A DNA stretch of 64,000 nt. Origin: Paragordius varius (Eukaryota > Nematomorpha). The position numbers and the translations under genes are program-made. The notes beneath the pieces were generated by a model that saw nothing but the letters and a program-made list of their open reading frames with translations, had not been told where the DNA came from and did no database searches. This document shows, piece by piece, positions 47,700 to 59,638 of this stretch (position 1 is its first letter; every line of letters begins with the position of its first letter). The stretch is from assembly GCA_964247055.1 (NCBI GenBank), contig OZ176051.1:3658001-3722000 (forward strand), read 5' to 3'.

Positions 47700-49670
47700 C
47701 TTGCTAAGCCGGCCACCAAAACTAAGGTCAGCTTGTTAAATGGTGATAGAGTTCAGCTGGTGCAAAAAAAATTTCAGTAGTCAAAGCAATTTCAAAGTGT
47801 TTTTCAGTGGCTTTGCTATGTGAGACGAATCATTGTCACGTAACAAAATCAATTTGCCATGTCTTATGATCTTTTTTGATTAATGCATGGTTCATAATCA
47901 TTTGTTGTCCGTTGTGTATTATCGGTTTCACCGTGTTTAAAAAGCTTGTATTACACAATATCACACAAAGCATTGTCTTATAATACAATTTTGTATCAAT
48001 GGATCACACCATTGTAAGAGCAGCATATCAGTATCGAAGACGTTAAAAAATGGCTTGACAAATGGTTTTACGTAAAATACATTCAGTTTTCACACGGCAT
48101 TCATGCATTACCTGAGAAATGGGCAAAATGTGTAGAAGCCGATATACAATATTTTGAATAAAATAAATAATTAATTTCCTTTCAAAATACCATGTTCTGT
48201 ATGATCACAACGGATATATAAAATTTCAATTTTTCCTATAGGTTTGACTAGATATATATATATATATATAGCACTTTAATTTTATGTACTTAATAAATTA
48301 CTTGATATGCCTTGTCATGTGTCACTTTGAAATAGAAACGATAATTAGGAAAACGGTGAATAATATATTTTTTGCGGTGTAGCTTAAAAATGGGTTAATT
48401 AATAATTAGGAATTCAAACATAATAATTAGTTTAACCATCACTTTTGGTTATTTGTCCAATTTAATTCTGTAACTTTTCCGGTTTAAATAAAACCCTTTC
48501 TTAATTAATGATAATCAATATCAAATTAGCATAACCTCTTATAAGAGACTTTTAATTTAAAGTGTCAGGCTTGACTCAGGGCCCAAAAAGTGCTTTCCCT
48601 ATGATCGGCGGATTAATAAGGAAAATGTTAATGGCCACATTTTGATAATGGTACGATACTTAATGTTTTCCAGAATTGCTAAGTTTTTCATCCAGTGGCG
48701 TATTTTATATATGATGAAGAGCGCCCAGATAACATATACTCATTTATAAAGGAAATCCTTTATAGGGGGAACAGAAAGAAAAACGGCAGAACAATCAAAA
48801 AATGGCTCGATCATGATCGGCGCATCCATAAATGATTAAATATTCATAAGTGAAAGGGACCTACCCGTTTTGCGGAAACTTTAAGCACGATTTTTGGAAT
48901 TTGTTAGCGATAGTGTAGCAAAAAACTTCACCGGATTTCCGAAGTTTGGAATTTAAATACCTCTCTGGTCTGACAAGACACAGAGTATGGTGTTATTACC
49001 GAAGCGATTAGGCCTTAATATAGATACAACGGTTTGGAAAATTAAAGGCATGCTTTTTCCGCTTTATTTACAAAAAGCCATTACTCATCACCGGTCCTTT
49101 CTGATTCTATGCAAAATAATTTCTTTTCGTGACGTTGAAGCAGGATTATACAAGTGACTCTTGGCGATTTTCGATTTGACGTTCCTTCAAATTGAGTGGG
49201 GCACATTTGACCAGTTTGCTGATCTTTTTCATTATAGACATTGATTTTTGATTAATGATTCTTGTTGTTAAGTTTAAGTTCGGTCATCATTAATATATCT
49301 TGCACTTTATCGTCTTTGCAGTTGTATGGTATACCAAAGCGCTGACTATCTTTCACATCGAAATCTCAACGGTTACAATTTGGTAACCATGTTCTTATGT
49401 TTTATATGATAAAGCATGTTTACCATATGTTTCTGCCAGCAAACGATAGCTTCTTTTGATTTTTGATTGAAATGCGTGCCTAAATTTCCTTTGCACAAAA
49501 TTCAGCATGATTACTGAGTGGAAAAAATAAGATGCTGGTTTTTGGTGACTGTGTTTGCCATTTAATGTTTGATGAAAAAAAAGGATATGTATCGAATAGT
49601 CGTCGTACTTTTCTCTAACGTTTTTTATTAGTTAAATCGGTAATAACTTATTTATACACCTGGTAAATGA
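47700..49670 (-). mobile_element. Degenerate mariner fragments
   Basis: The right end (about 49617-49667) has the mariner terminal type CCAGGTGTATAAATAAGTT...ACCGATTTAA. Minus-strand reading near 49200-49560 recalls a mariner N-terminus (RLLAETYGKHALSYKT). Segments at 47820-47930 and 48940-49010 align with the mariner at 54428. A piece of mariner C-terminus (SHGIHALPEKWAKC, about 48090-48165) lies on the plus strand, so at least two copies have mixed. All are broken. Confidence 0.65.
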
Positions 49671-50225
49671 CTAAGAAAAATCAATTTTGTATTTAAAAGA
49701 GCCTAACACCATTTTTACTTTTTATACTATATAGATTAGATAAGTCATTGATTATCACCATCAGAATATATCATTGTAAGGCTTTTGTTCGTAATATGAC
49801 TTTGTGTTACAATGTATGTTTTAATTTACGTTCACCAAAATTCTATGGTCAATACTCTTACAGTAATTAATAGTTTTTTTTGGAGGAAGTCATTAAGCCA
49901 TTATAGGTAATGTAATTCAATATTTTAAAAAATTAATTGTATACATTTAATTTTAAATTGGTAGGTAAAAAGTTTTTTTTATTTACTAGTATTATATAAC
50001 TGACTTTGATATATGTTTTCTCGAGGCTCTCTATCACTCTAAAAATATTCTTAAATTTTGTGAATCTTTTTTGCATTATTACAAAACCTTAACTCATCGT
50101 CTGATTATATGTAATTTATTAGTTTATACCATGAATAAACACTTTTAAAAGACACATTAAAATAGTGTGAATAGTTGCATATTAGACAAGCACTAGGAAT
50201 AAATGCAGAAAACATAGATTGTGTC

Positions 50226-51388
50226 TTAAGTAGTTTTGAGAGCTTGAATAACCATTTCATTCACTTGAACGTTGTCCGGACAAGTCAGGGCAAATAAAAT
50301 AACATTGCACACTTCTTGGGTAGTTAGGGTTGGTTTGTCTTTGTAAAAGGCATCAATCCTTTTAGCCACTAATAAATTATTAAATTATGATAAATGATTT
50401 GTATAAGTAAATAATTATTAATCAAACCTAGTTCAGCTTTCGTGTCTGTATTAGTATCCGTATCAACTTCTTCCATAGAACTTGTCAAGATATCAGTTTT
50501 TATCCATGCCGGGCACAAATTAACCACTCTTATATCTTTACCTCGAGTTTAAAGACTCCCTCCTCCTGCTCCTAGTAATTCATCTCTTAGATGCTCAGTT
50601 ATAGCGTTAACTGCCTCCTTTGATGCCCCGTACATGTGAGAAAAGTAATTTGTTTTCCCATCCAACACCTTGTATAAATAGTTTTTGGAACCGGCTCCAA
50701 AATGCGAAATATTTATGATGATACCATTGAATAACGGATTGACATTATTTATCATCAAGTTTAATGCCTCCCTACAACATATGGCGAGGGCTAACACATT
50801 AATTTGTAAGGTAATGGCCCAATGATCATACATTTCAAGTCTTTCTTTGATGGTTGGTATGTCTTTGTAAAAATCTTTAAGGGTCAGTCCAGTTTCCTCC
50901 ACAGTAGTCCCAGGGTATGGCAAAAAATTATCGGGATACATAACTGCAGCATTATTAATACAAATGTGTAACGTTTCATACTTTTCAGCAATGTACTTAA
51001 ATAGACCAACTACCTCCTCGATTCGGCTTAAATCGCATTTCACGGCATCGACTTTCCCCCCATCTTTTTCTATTTCCTCAATTAGGGACTAAAAATGATA
51101 TAACTATTAGATTAATTTACAACAAGGATTAAATATGATAAGACCTTTTATTCAATGTTTTAAATATCTATACTTGTAATAAATTTTTTATACACACCTA
51201 TGAAACTTTGAGATTAGCCAGGTTAAAGTATAAAAGGAAAAAAAACAAAGATTTACCCTTAATTTATCTTCCGTTCTTGCTGTAGCGACCACGGTAACTT
51301 TATAGCTTGATAAAACTTTTGCAATATTTCTCCCCAATCCTTTAGAGGCTCCCGTTACTAAAGCGATTTTGCCTTCCCATTTTTCCAT
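50226..51388 (-). CDS. DHRS11-like short-chain dehydrogenase/reductase, start-to-stop model needs a tiny intron
   Basis: A classical SDR, NAD(P)(H)-dependent carbonyl/alcohol oxidoreductase of the cytosol. Exons 51388-51257, 51088-50557, about 50541-50428 and 50368-50226 give about 306 residues (usual length 250-270). The Rossmann motif is TGASKGLG (residues 13-20); NNA follows in ICINNAAV, and the catalytic YxxxK is in MYGASKEA. The family start MEKWEGKIALVTGAS matches DHRS11. A TAA lies in frame between GAGGG and KDIRVVNLCPAW. It can be removed by GT-AG splicing of 15 nt (50542-50556) or 30 nt (50527-50556), both of which restore the frame. Otherwise the gene carries a premature stop. About 30 extra residues sit before the central NVLALAICCREAL helix. 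Confidence 0.83.
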
Positions 51389-52958
51389 ATTTGTGTAGAA
51401 TATAGTATAAAAAATTATAAAACTGCTATTTTTTGAAAAAATTTAAAAAATAGTTCTTAATAATAATTAAAACATGAACTAAACTCAAAAGTATTTTAAG
51501 CACAGGAAATTTCAAAAATTAATTGATTTTAAACATAAAATATGTAAGAAATAAGTTACAAACTTAAAATATCTGTTATAACTTTGGTAAAAGGATTTAA
51601 AATTTTAAAAGCTTTTAATAAACGCTATATTGAAAGGGGGTATAAATCAGTTTTGTATATTTAAATAAAATATTTTTATAAAATTTCATGTGAATTTAGT
51701 CCATGATTGAGTGTAAAACATAAGTGTTTAAGGTTATGAGATTCTGAGTTTATTTTGGTCCGTAGATTTTTAGCTTCTTGGTTAAAAAATGGATAGTATT
51801 TGGAATCAAAAATATCGAAACTAATGTTATATGTCCAAGACGGCTAAAAGAGCTAGGGCTTTTAAAATAAGAGATAAATGTATTTATGAGATCGACCGCG
51901 ATGTATCATCCTATTTGATCGGTTATTTGCATATAGAAACATAATTTAACAAAATTTGTTACCTTACTTGGCTGAGTGCTTAAAACTTACGATTGAGATA
52001 TTTTATTGAACAGAGTGGGACTGAAGACAGTGGCTTGAAGATTGGCTCGACCAGATAGGCTACTGTTCATAAATAAGATACCCGACTCTACGGTTGTGTC
52101 GGACCGCTTTCAATGTGTCAAAAATTTCTAACCATGTATTTATCCAATCAAATAGAATATAATAGTGATCTAAAACTTGAATCTAATATAATTGTATTTT
52201 AAATATTATCGACTTGCACTAGCGCTTATAAAATTATTCCAAAACTAATAAAACCGATTTGAACGGATAACTTTTATAATGATTTAGCAACAAATATTTT
52301 CCACTTGTGATAGTGATTGCTGCTTATGATTAATAAATTCACAAGTATCAGACCGATCACTAAAACAACCACTTGCAACGATAATTGATATAAAATTGTA
52401 TGATACGAATCCTTGTTTCAAAGCACAGTTTATGTGATGATATAAAAGTCATTAGAATTTTTTTTGTGAGAATACGGTTAAAATTTCTTTAATACTTTAT
52501 TATGGCCCAAAAACCGTTAAATTTAGCACATAAAAATAGAAAATACGGTTAAACCAAAAAATTAAATAAACGCTCCAAGTGGAATATTTCTTATTCGTTT
52601 TTAAAACCTAGAAGCGAAAAGATTTTATAAAAAAGGTATGATTATTTTTTCAATTTAATAACATTGGGTTATAAGTCATTTTTTTGTTCCAACTAGCCAG
52701 GTTATATTAAAATCACCTAATTTTGATGATGTCATTAGAAAATTTATGGGTAATTATTTTATTATCCCCTATGATTAATATTTTTATTAGAATGTAGTAA
52801 AAACAAAATACATTGTTATAGGCGTAATGTTTAACGTATATGGTGACGCCATTTAATGATTATGTAACAATCATTTGTTAAAGTTATCATCCTTTAATTT
52901 TATATTTTATTTTAAGGGCACCTTTATTTTTTAAACCCCCACCTCCTTAAAACTTATT
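51389..52958. other. Intergenic, nothing recognised
   Basis: AT-rich sequence. A slightly GC-richer patch at 51890-52120 has no recognisable identity. Confidence 0.55.
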
Positions 52959-53715
52959 ATGCCACTTTCGGAGTTATGTAGAAGCAGGGGAGTGGAAACG
53001 AGAAGCGAGAGAGGTATTTTATCGCCAAAATATATTTATCTTTAACTTAAAATCATTTATCGTTTTAATTATATTTATGTCGATAAAATTTCTATGTCTA
53101 AAATCTGACAAAAGACAATGTATAATATAATTAGGGTTAGATGCAGTTGACGTGCTAAAAAAATGTTGCAAAGTCCTTTTCCCATGTTGTTTAAACAATC
53201 AAACTGAGAGAAGAGACGAATTCGAAGAAGTAAGCTTGGAAGGACCTGTTCTAATCATCGTACCTAGTAAATAATATAAAATTACTTTTATGCATGACAA
53301 AACGTTTCAAACTTTTAAATGGGGGGTTTTTTAATGGTATAGTATAGCTGCTGTATAAAGACTTTTTTTCACAAATTCTATGCAAGTTACTGTAATAATA
53401 TTTTAGGAGGTCGTGAATTTGGTAAGCGCTGTTACTTTCACATAAAAAAGAATCCGGATCCGACGGGAAGAATAAAATATAAGTTCCCGGTATTCAAGCC
53501 TACTTTGGAACCATTTAGGGAGGAAACTGAAGGTTACTCATTTTATTCATAGCTTTAATCCTTTTTGACTTTTTTATCATTTTATTATATGGTAAATAAT
53601 TTTCATTATTATTATTACAGAAGAACTAAGAGAATACGAAAACGCGGGAAAGAAAAAATCGTTTTTGAAAAAACTTCTGTCACGCATCAGTAGGGGTAAT
53701 AATATATTTTTTTGA
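52959..53715 (+). CDS. Unrecognised small protein, four exons
   Basis: I do not recognise the family. Exons 52959-53013, 53135-53266, 53407-53532 and 53621-53715 join in consistent phase one at all three junctions, giving 135 residues, which supports a real gene. The protein has a Cys-rich hydrophobic patch (KKCCKVLFPCC, about residues 28-38) that could be palmitoylated, an acidic stretch (RRDEFEEVSLEGP), a middle with REFGKRCYFHIKKNPDPTGR and a basic C-terminal helix (KKKSFLKKLLSRIS). No signal peptide is evident. A donor-like GTAATA right at the end of the last exon means the gene could continue. The introns are 121, 140 and 88 nt. Confidence 0.6.
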
Positions 53716-54427
53716 TTGTTAAAATGTAAAAATTGTTTTTTAACAAACGGTCTCACCTATTATTTGCAAAAACTGGGCAACAAATTTGATTAGACTGTTA
53801 AATGCTTTTATATTTCTACGGTATAAGAACTTTTTCTATACACTTTTTTCGTTTTACGAATTTTGAGGTTTTTTGAATTCTAAATAACAATAAAATTAAT
53901 TAAACATAAAACTAAATTCTATGACTGTTTTATTTCGAAAAATAAGACTAGGTAACAAATCTTAACTTTACAGTAATTTTGATATTTTTTTAATTTTATA
54001 TTAGTTGAGTAATAAAATAAATAAAATTGTACTAATTTTTTATATTCGATTTTTTTTGGTCCCTGTTTAATGTAAAACAAAAAACTTCCAATTAGATGTA
54101 TCAAAATATGTCATTCGAAAGAGCGCAAAAAATTAAATTTCTCTAATGGTATTCTATCTGATTTAAGAATTATTCGAAGGGTAAAGTCAAAGTAAATTAT
54201 TTATCATGTTCCTTTAAATCATGTAAAACTTTTTGTAATATAAAATTTGTATTTAGGTTGAGAAAAATTATTTTATCAAAACTAAGAGATGCAAAATATG
54301 TGATGTACAATCATTGGAATTTTGGTTTTTTTATATGTCAAAAAAATATTTAATAAGATATGGTTATTAAAAAATAACAAATATGCAATTTTTGGTATGG
54401 ATTAGTAAAATTTCGGAAGTATCAATA
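53716..54427. other. Intergenic, nothing recognised
   Basis: AT-rich sequence with no supported exon or repeat. Confidence 0.55.
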
Positions 54428-55413
54428 TACCAGGTTTGTGTATTCATACGTTTTTAAAGGTATTTTGGTAAAACTCAGGTAATTTTATAAAGAAAATAAA
54501 TATTTATTTATTATTCAAAATATTGTGCTTTTGCCAATCTCTCAGGTGATAGTACATAAATGCCGTGCAAGAAAAGTTAATTTACATATGCAGAAAACCA
54601 TTCCTCAAGAAATTTTCTAACGTCTTCGAAATTATTGAAGTAGAATGTGCCTCATTGTTGCGATGTTGTATGAGTCTAATGGCACCACATCAGGAGAGTT
54701 TAGCGATGCGGGAAATATTAAAATCCAAGCTATTTAAAGGATTTTCAACTGGTTTTTCTGTGTGAGACGAAGCATCTTGTAACAAAATCCTTTTGCCATG
54801 TTTTCGGGCTCATTCCGGTTGTTTTTCGATTAATGCATGGTTTTAATTAAGTATTTGTGAGCGATGTTGTGTATTTACAATATTGCGCGAATTCAAAAGT
54901 TTATAACATACAATACTTCTCTGGTCTCTCAAAACACGTAGCATATCAAGTTTGTTAGCCTTTCTCATTGCTCTTAGATACCTGATAATTGTTTTTTTGT
55001 GATACATGTAAGGCGTCCGCTAATTTTTGTTAAGTTTGAGTTAGATCATTTAGCGTATTTATGTGTATTCTACAAGAGCGCCCATAATTCACATGAAATC
55101 ACAATTTTAATTATTTCGGTCCAAAATTTCATTTTGTCCATTGAGACATATTACCATATGTTTATAAACGATAACTTTCAACAGCCATTTCTGATGGCAA
55201 AACGTGCCATAAATGTTCCCTTCAGCCACAAAATTAGACATAATTAGTGAATGATTAAAATGAATCGCTAGTTTTTGGTGAACTGAACTTGTGTGTATTT
55301 GTCGTTTAATGTTATGTGAAAAAATGGGTGCTGTATCAAATTAATTGTCTTCGTACTTTTTTATGATGTCTTCTCTCAATTAAATCGGTAAAAACTTATG
55401 AATACACCTGGTA
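54428..55413 (-). mobile_element. Internally deleted mariner element
   Basis: TA-CCAGG and CCTGG-TA ends face each other, with CCAGGTGTATTCATAAGTTTTTACCG as the right terminal type. Minus-strand reading recovers pieces such as EWARKHGKRILLQDASSH and SPDVVPLDSYNIATM, in the place of the mariner DNARPH and SPDLAPSDYHLF segments. At 0.99 kb it is shorter than the usual 1.3 kb, and many stops interrupt it. Confidence 0.8.
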
Positions 55414-55534
55414 ATCTATAAAAATAGTATCAAAACTAATTTTTTAGTTTTTTTTAATTTACTAGTAAAAAATATATAAACAAGTAAGCAAATGTTTTAT
55501 TTACCTTAAACAGATTTGAAAAAATTGAAACTGC

Positions 55535-56337
55535 CATGCATTAAGAATAGCACCTTCAAAGTCAAAACAGCTAATTTGGAAAAAATTAACAAATTTTTTC
55601 ACAAAAAGAAGCAGGAGGCAGGCTCCCAAAGCCTACAGTAGCTCTAACACCCTAGAGAAAAAACCATACACTTCATAACAACCACCCCAAATTCGTTTCA
55701 TTAAAACTGCCATATCCTTACCAGATTTAAAAAAAACATAGTAATTAATTTTAGTCAGCCAAAGTTTAATATCAAGTTTAGCTCATATCTAATTCCCAAT
55801 ACTCATGCATTAAGAATAGCACCTTTAAAGTCAAAACATCTGCAAAAAATTAACAAATTTTACCACAAAAAGAAGCAGGAGGCAGGCTCCCAAAGCCTAC
55901 AGTAGCTCTAACACCCTAGATAAAAAACCATCCACTTCATAACAACCACCACCAAATTCGTTTCATTAAAACTGCCACATCCTCACCAGATTTAAAAAAA
56001 AACATAGTAATTAATTTTAGTCAGCCAAAGTTTAATATCAAGTTTAGCTCATATCTAATTCCCAATACTCATGCATTAAGAATAGCACCTTCAAAGTCAA
56101 AACAGCTCATTAGCAAAAAATTAACAAATCTTTCCACAAAAAGAAGCAGGAGGCAGGCTCCCAAAGCCTACAGTAGCTCTAACACCCTAGATAAAAAACC
56201 ATCCACTTCATAACAACCACCACCAAATTCGTTTCATTAAAACTGCCACATCCTCACCAGATTTAAAAAAACATAGTAATAATTTTAGTCAGCCAAAGTT
56301 TAATATCAAGTTTAGCTCATATCTAATTCCCAATACT
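55535..56337. repeat. Three-copy tandem repeat, unit about 268 bp
   Basis: Units start at 55535, 55804 and 56070 with CATGCATTAAGAATAGCACC and end at CCCAATACT. They are nearly identical apart from small indels in A runs. Each unit contains GAAGCAGGAGGCAGGCTCCC and AAATTCGTTTCATTAAAACTGCCA, which are relatives, in reverse orientation, of the module repeated at 56815-57850. Confidence 0.93.
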
Positions 56338-56814
56338 TAACGGCAAAAGTTTGGATCAGGAAAAAGACAGGTTTATTTAAATTTTTGCACATTCAAACCA
56401 AAAAAGTTTTTAAGCGAAATGGGAGTATTTCTTTAGTGTAATTTGTCTTTTAAAAAATAATGGACAAATTGTTTTACAGGGTTTCGAACCCGGTCGAAAA
56501 AAAGTGGAATAGTAATTGAAGTCGTTTGCTAAGGACGGTTGGAACAGGGACCGACCTCGCTTTTAGGGATTTTAAAATGGAACCGGAACCGAATTTCAAA
56601 AATTTAGCAGTTCCGAATATTTGGCACTGGTTCTATTTTGATTCTTTGAAAAATATCATTAACTTGCTAATTTTAGGTATCAAAATTATAATGCCCGGTG
56701 CACACTAAAATACATAGTTATAACTATAATAAAGTGTAGTCACTGTTCTATGAAATGCAAAACATAGGAAATTTTAATTTACAATCATTGGAATTTCATT
56801 TTACTTACCATATC

Positions 56815-57850
56815 CGGGTGGAAGATTTTGACAGTTTTTAAACGAATTTGGTGGCAGTAATGTTAGGAAGCGGCGGTTTTTATTGGGGAATCTTCAATAT
56901 CTAAAAATAAATTATTATAATTATTATGAAATCTTTCGATTTAAGAAAGCAACTTTTACGAATAATTTGGTTGAATATCTGACCCATCCTAATTTCTATG
57001 TAATTTTAAATGAATTATGCCTAACAAATAAAATAATTTAAAAATCAAAAATTATATTTTCAAAGAGTTTTTATATCAATATTGATTTCGTAAATCACCA
57101 AATATTTATTTACAAAAACAACGCGGTAGAAATCCGACACCTAAAAACTTTTTAATTTGTGTGTAAATATATCTAAATAACCTTTTTCTTTTTTCCTGAC
57201 GAAAACTTTTGCTGCTAAGTATTGGGAGTTGGGGATGATCTGGACTTGATTTTGATTTGACTGTTATTAATTATTAATTCATTTTAAATCCGGGTGGTGG
57301 TTTTGGTGGTTTTTAAGGAACGAATCAAATGGTAGTAAAGTTAGGAACTGGACGGTTTTTATTGGGGAATCACTTCAAAGTTATTCTGGCTTTTGTGATC
57401 CTGGCTCTTCTGGAACAGGTTATTTTCGAAAAGTATATGTGATATAAGTACTCTAAGCTTTGTCATTCTGGCTCTTCCTGAACAGATTAATTTTTTGCAA
57501 ATTAGCTGTTTTGCTCTTGAATATGCGAGGATAATTGCGTGATTGTAACTGTTTCTTTTATTCCGGGTGGTGGGTTTGGCGGTTTCTATTAAACGAATTT
57601 GGCGTCAGTAGGTGGGCGACTTTAATACTAGGGGAATGTATATAAGTTACTATAGACTTTGTTAACCTGTCTACTGCTTATATTCTGGAAAAATAGATTG
57701 ATATAACCCAAAATAAGATATTTGCCCTAATATATACGATTATAAAAATTGTGTGACTGTAACTCTGTTTCTGTTAATTCCGGGTGGTAGGTTGTTTTGG
57801 CGGTAGAAATGTTAGGAAGCGGTGGTTTTAAAACTAGGGACATGTCTTTA
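56815..57850 (+). repeat. Four diverged copies of a CCGGGTGG module
   Basis: Modules at about 56815, 57288, 57559 and 57778 each start (A/T)TCCGGGTGG and run through ACGAATTTGG..GTCAGTA and GGTTTTTATTGGGGAAT. They are followed by a stretch with CTTTGTGATCCTGGCTCTTCTG or TTTGTTAACCTGTCTACTGC. The spacing is variable (about 220-470 bp). Confidence 0.8.
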
Positions 57851-59012
57851 AAATTACTGTAGGCTTTGTGTCCCTGCCTTCTGCTTATTTTTGTGCAAAA
57901 ATCTGGTTGATTTTTTATTAGATGCTTTGGTATAAAAGGTGCGATGATTAAAACTGCATGGCATTTTCTTCCATTTTTTACTGAATATAATTAAATAAAC
58001 CTTTTACTTGTATGTTTCTACGAAAAATGTTCCTAATAGTTAAATAAAGCCGAGAAAATAATCAAGTTTTGTTATACTATTTTACAAACTATATTGATCC
58101 TTTCCGAAATATTAATAATCTAACCAATATTTAGATTTATAGGAATTCGTAACTTTTATAAATTATTACCATTTTTGGGAGATATCAATCTATTTTTCCA
58201 GAATAATAAGCAGTAGACAGGGTAACAAAGCCTATAGTAACCTATATACACTCCCGTAGTATTAAAACCGCCCACCTACTGACGCCAAATTCGTTTAATA
58301 GAAACCGCCAAACCCACCACCCGGAATAAATGAAACAGAGTTACAATGACGCAATTATCCTCGCATATTCAAGGGCAAAACATCTAATTTGCGAAAAATT
58401 AATCTGTTCTAGAAGAGCCAGAAAGACAAAGCTTAGAGTAACTTATATCGCAAAGGCAATACATATACTTTTCGAAAATAACCTGTTCCAGAAGAGCCAG
58501 GATGACAAAGGCCAGAATAACTTTGAAGTGATTCCCCAATAAAAACCGTCCAGTTCCTAATATTACTACCATTTGATTCGTTCCTTAAAAACCACCAAAA
58601 CCACCACCCGGATATAAAATAAATAAATAATTAATAACAGTCAAATCAAAATCAGGTCCAGATCATCCCCAACTCCCAATACTTAGCAGCAAAAGTTTTC
58701 GTCAGGAAAAAAGAAAAAGGTTATTTAGATATATTTACACACAAATTAAAAAGTTTTTAGGTGTCGGATTTCTACCGCGTTGTTTTTGTAAATAAATATT
58801 TTATGGTGATTTACGAAATCAATATTGATATAAAAACTCTTTGAAAATATAATTTTTGATTTTTAAATTATTTTATTTGTTAGGCATAATTCATTTAAAA
58901 TTACATAAAAATTAGGATGGGTCAGATATTCAACCAAATTATTTTTAAAAGTTGCTTTCTTAAATCGAAAGATTTCATAATAATTATAATAATTTATTTT
59001 TAGATATTGAAG
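56892..59012. repeat. Large inverted repeat, arms about 825 bp, spacer about 470 bp
   Basis: Left arm 56892-57713 and right arm 58182-59012 are reverse complements with small differences spread along them. The spacer holds another module copy. Each arm holds two module copies, so the transcript of either strand would fold into a long hairpin. No terminal target duplication was found at the outer ends, so it may be a segmental inversion-duplication rather than a transposon. Confidence 0.9.
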
Positions 59013-59200
59013 GTAATGAGTAGGTCATTACGAAAGGACTCTACCAAAGTGGTATTGTATAGGCGAGACCGAAGGGAATTCACGTGGGAAAGAACGAAGG
59101 ATGGACTTCCCTGTAATACATAACTCTGAAAGACCAGGATGGAATTGGGATAATAATCAGTACAGTTTAGGTTATTCTTACCTAAAAAAAGAAATAAATA
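59013..59200. other. GC-richer segment of unknown nature next to the inverted repeat
   Basis: The segment is clearly less AT-rich than its surroundings. It opens with a TAATGAGTAGGTCATTA hairpin (6-bp stem) and contains GGCGAGACCGAAGGGAATTC and GGACTTCCC. There is no reading frame, and it matches no RNA family I can recall. A structured RNA or a repeat end are both possible. Confidence 0.35.
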
Positions 59201-59638
59201 ATGCTTTATTATAGTTTACAAATTTAATCTTTGTTGTATATTATGTATTAGCGAGAGATAAAATATTAGAGAGAAATGTGTAAATGATTTTATACAGCTC
59301 ACTGGGTCGCAAACGAAATCAGGGTCAAATTACTTGTTTAAAACTGTTGATTTCTTATTTGAAACTAACTTCCTCAGAATTAAAGAAAATGTTAATCATA
59401 ACGTGGCCCATACAGTTTATGCGAAGTTTTTTTTGACCGATGGTGCTTATTAGATTATATTTCTAGCTAATCCAAAAATGTTAAGTCAATGCTTATTTAT
59501 GTTTCGATATATTTCGTTTTTAAGGATTGTTTTTTTGACGAAACCGTCCACAAAGTATTATGTTTAATTTATAAAACTTTCTTTAAAATACCGATAGCTA
59601 GCTCAAAAATGTGGTCTAATTTTATCAAACTAATTTAT

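Noticed and set aside
48100-49100. Possible extra gene between mariner fragments
   Set aside because: Frames are short and full of stops on both strands; parts align with the mariner at 54428.
56470-56545. tRNA-like B box (GGGTTCGAAACCC on the minus strand)
   Set aside because: No matching A box spacing, anticodon stem or acceptor stem could be folded around it; at most a tRNA-derived relic.
56526-56708. 60-residue frame with repeated GGAACCGGAACCG-type sequence
   Set aside because: The sequence looks like a simple repetitive element and resembles no protein family.
58330-58542. 70-residue frame in the right arm of the large inverted repeat
   Set aside because: The same sequence in the left arm does not keep the frame open.
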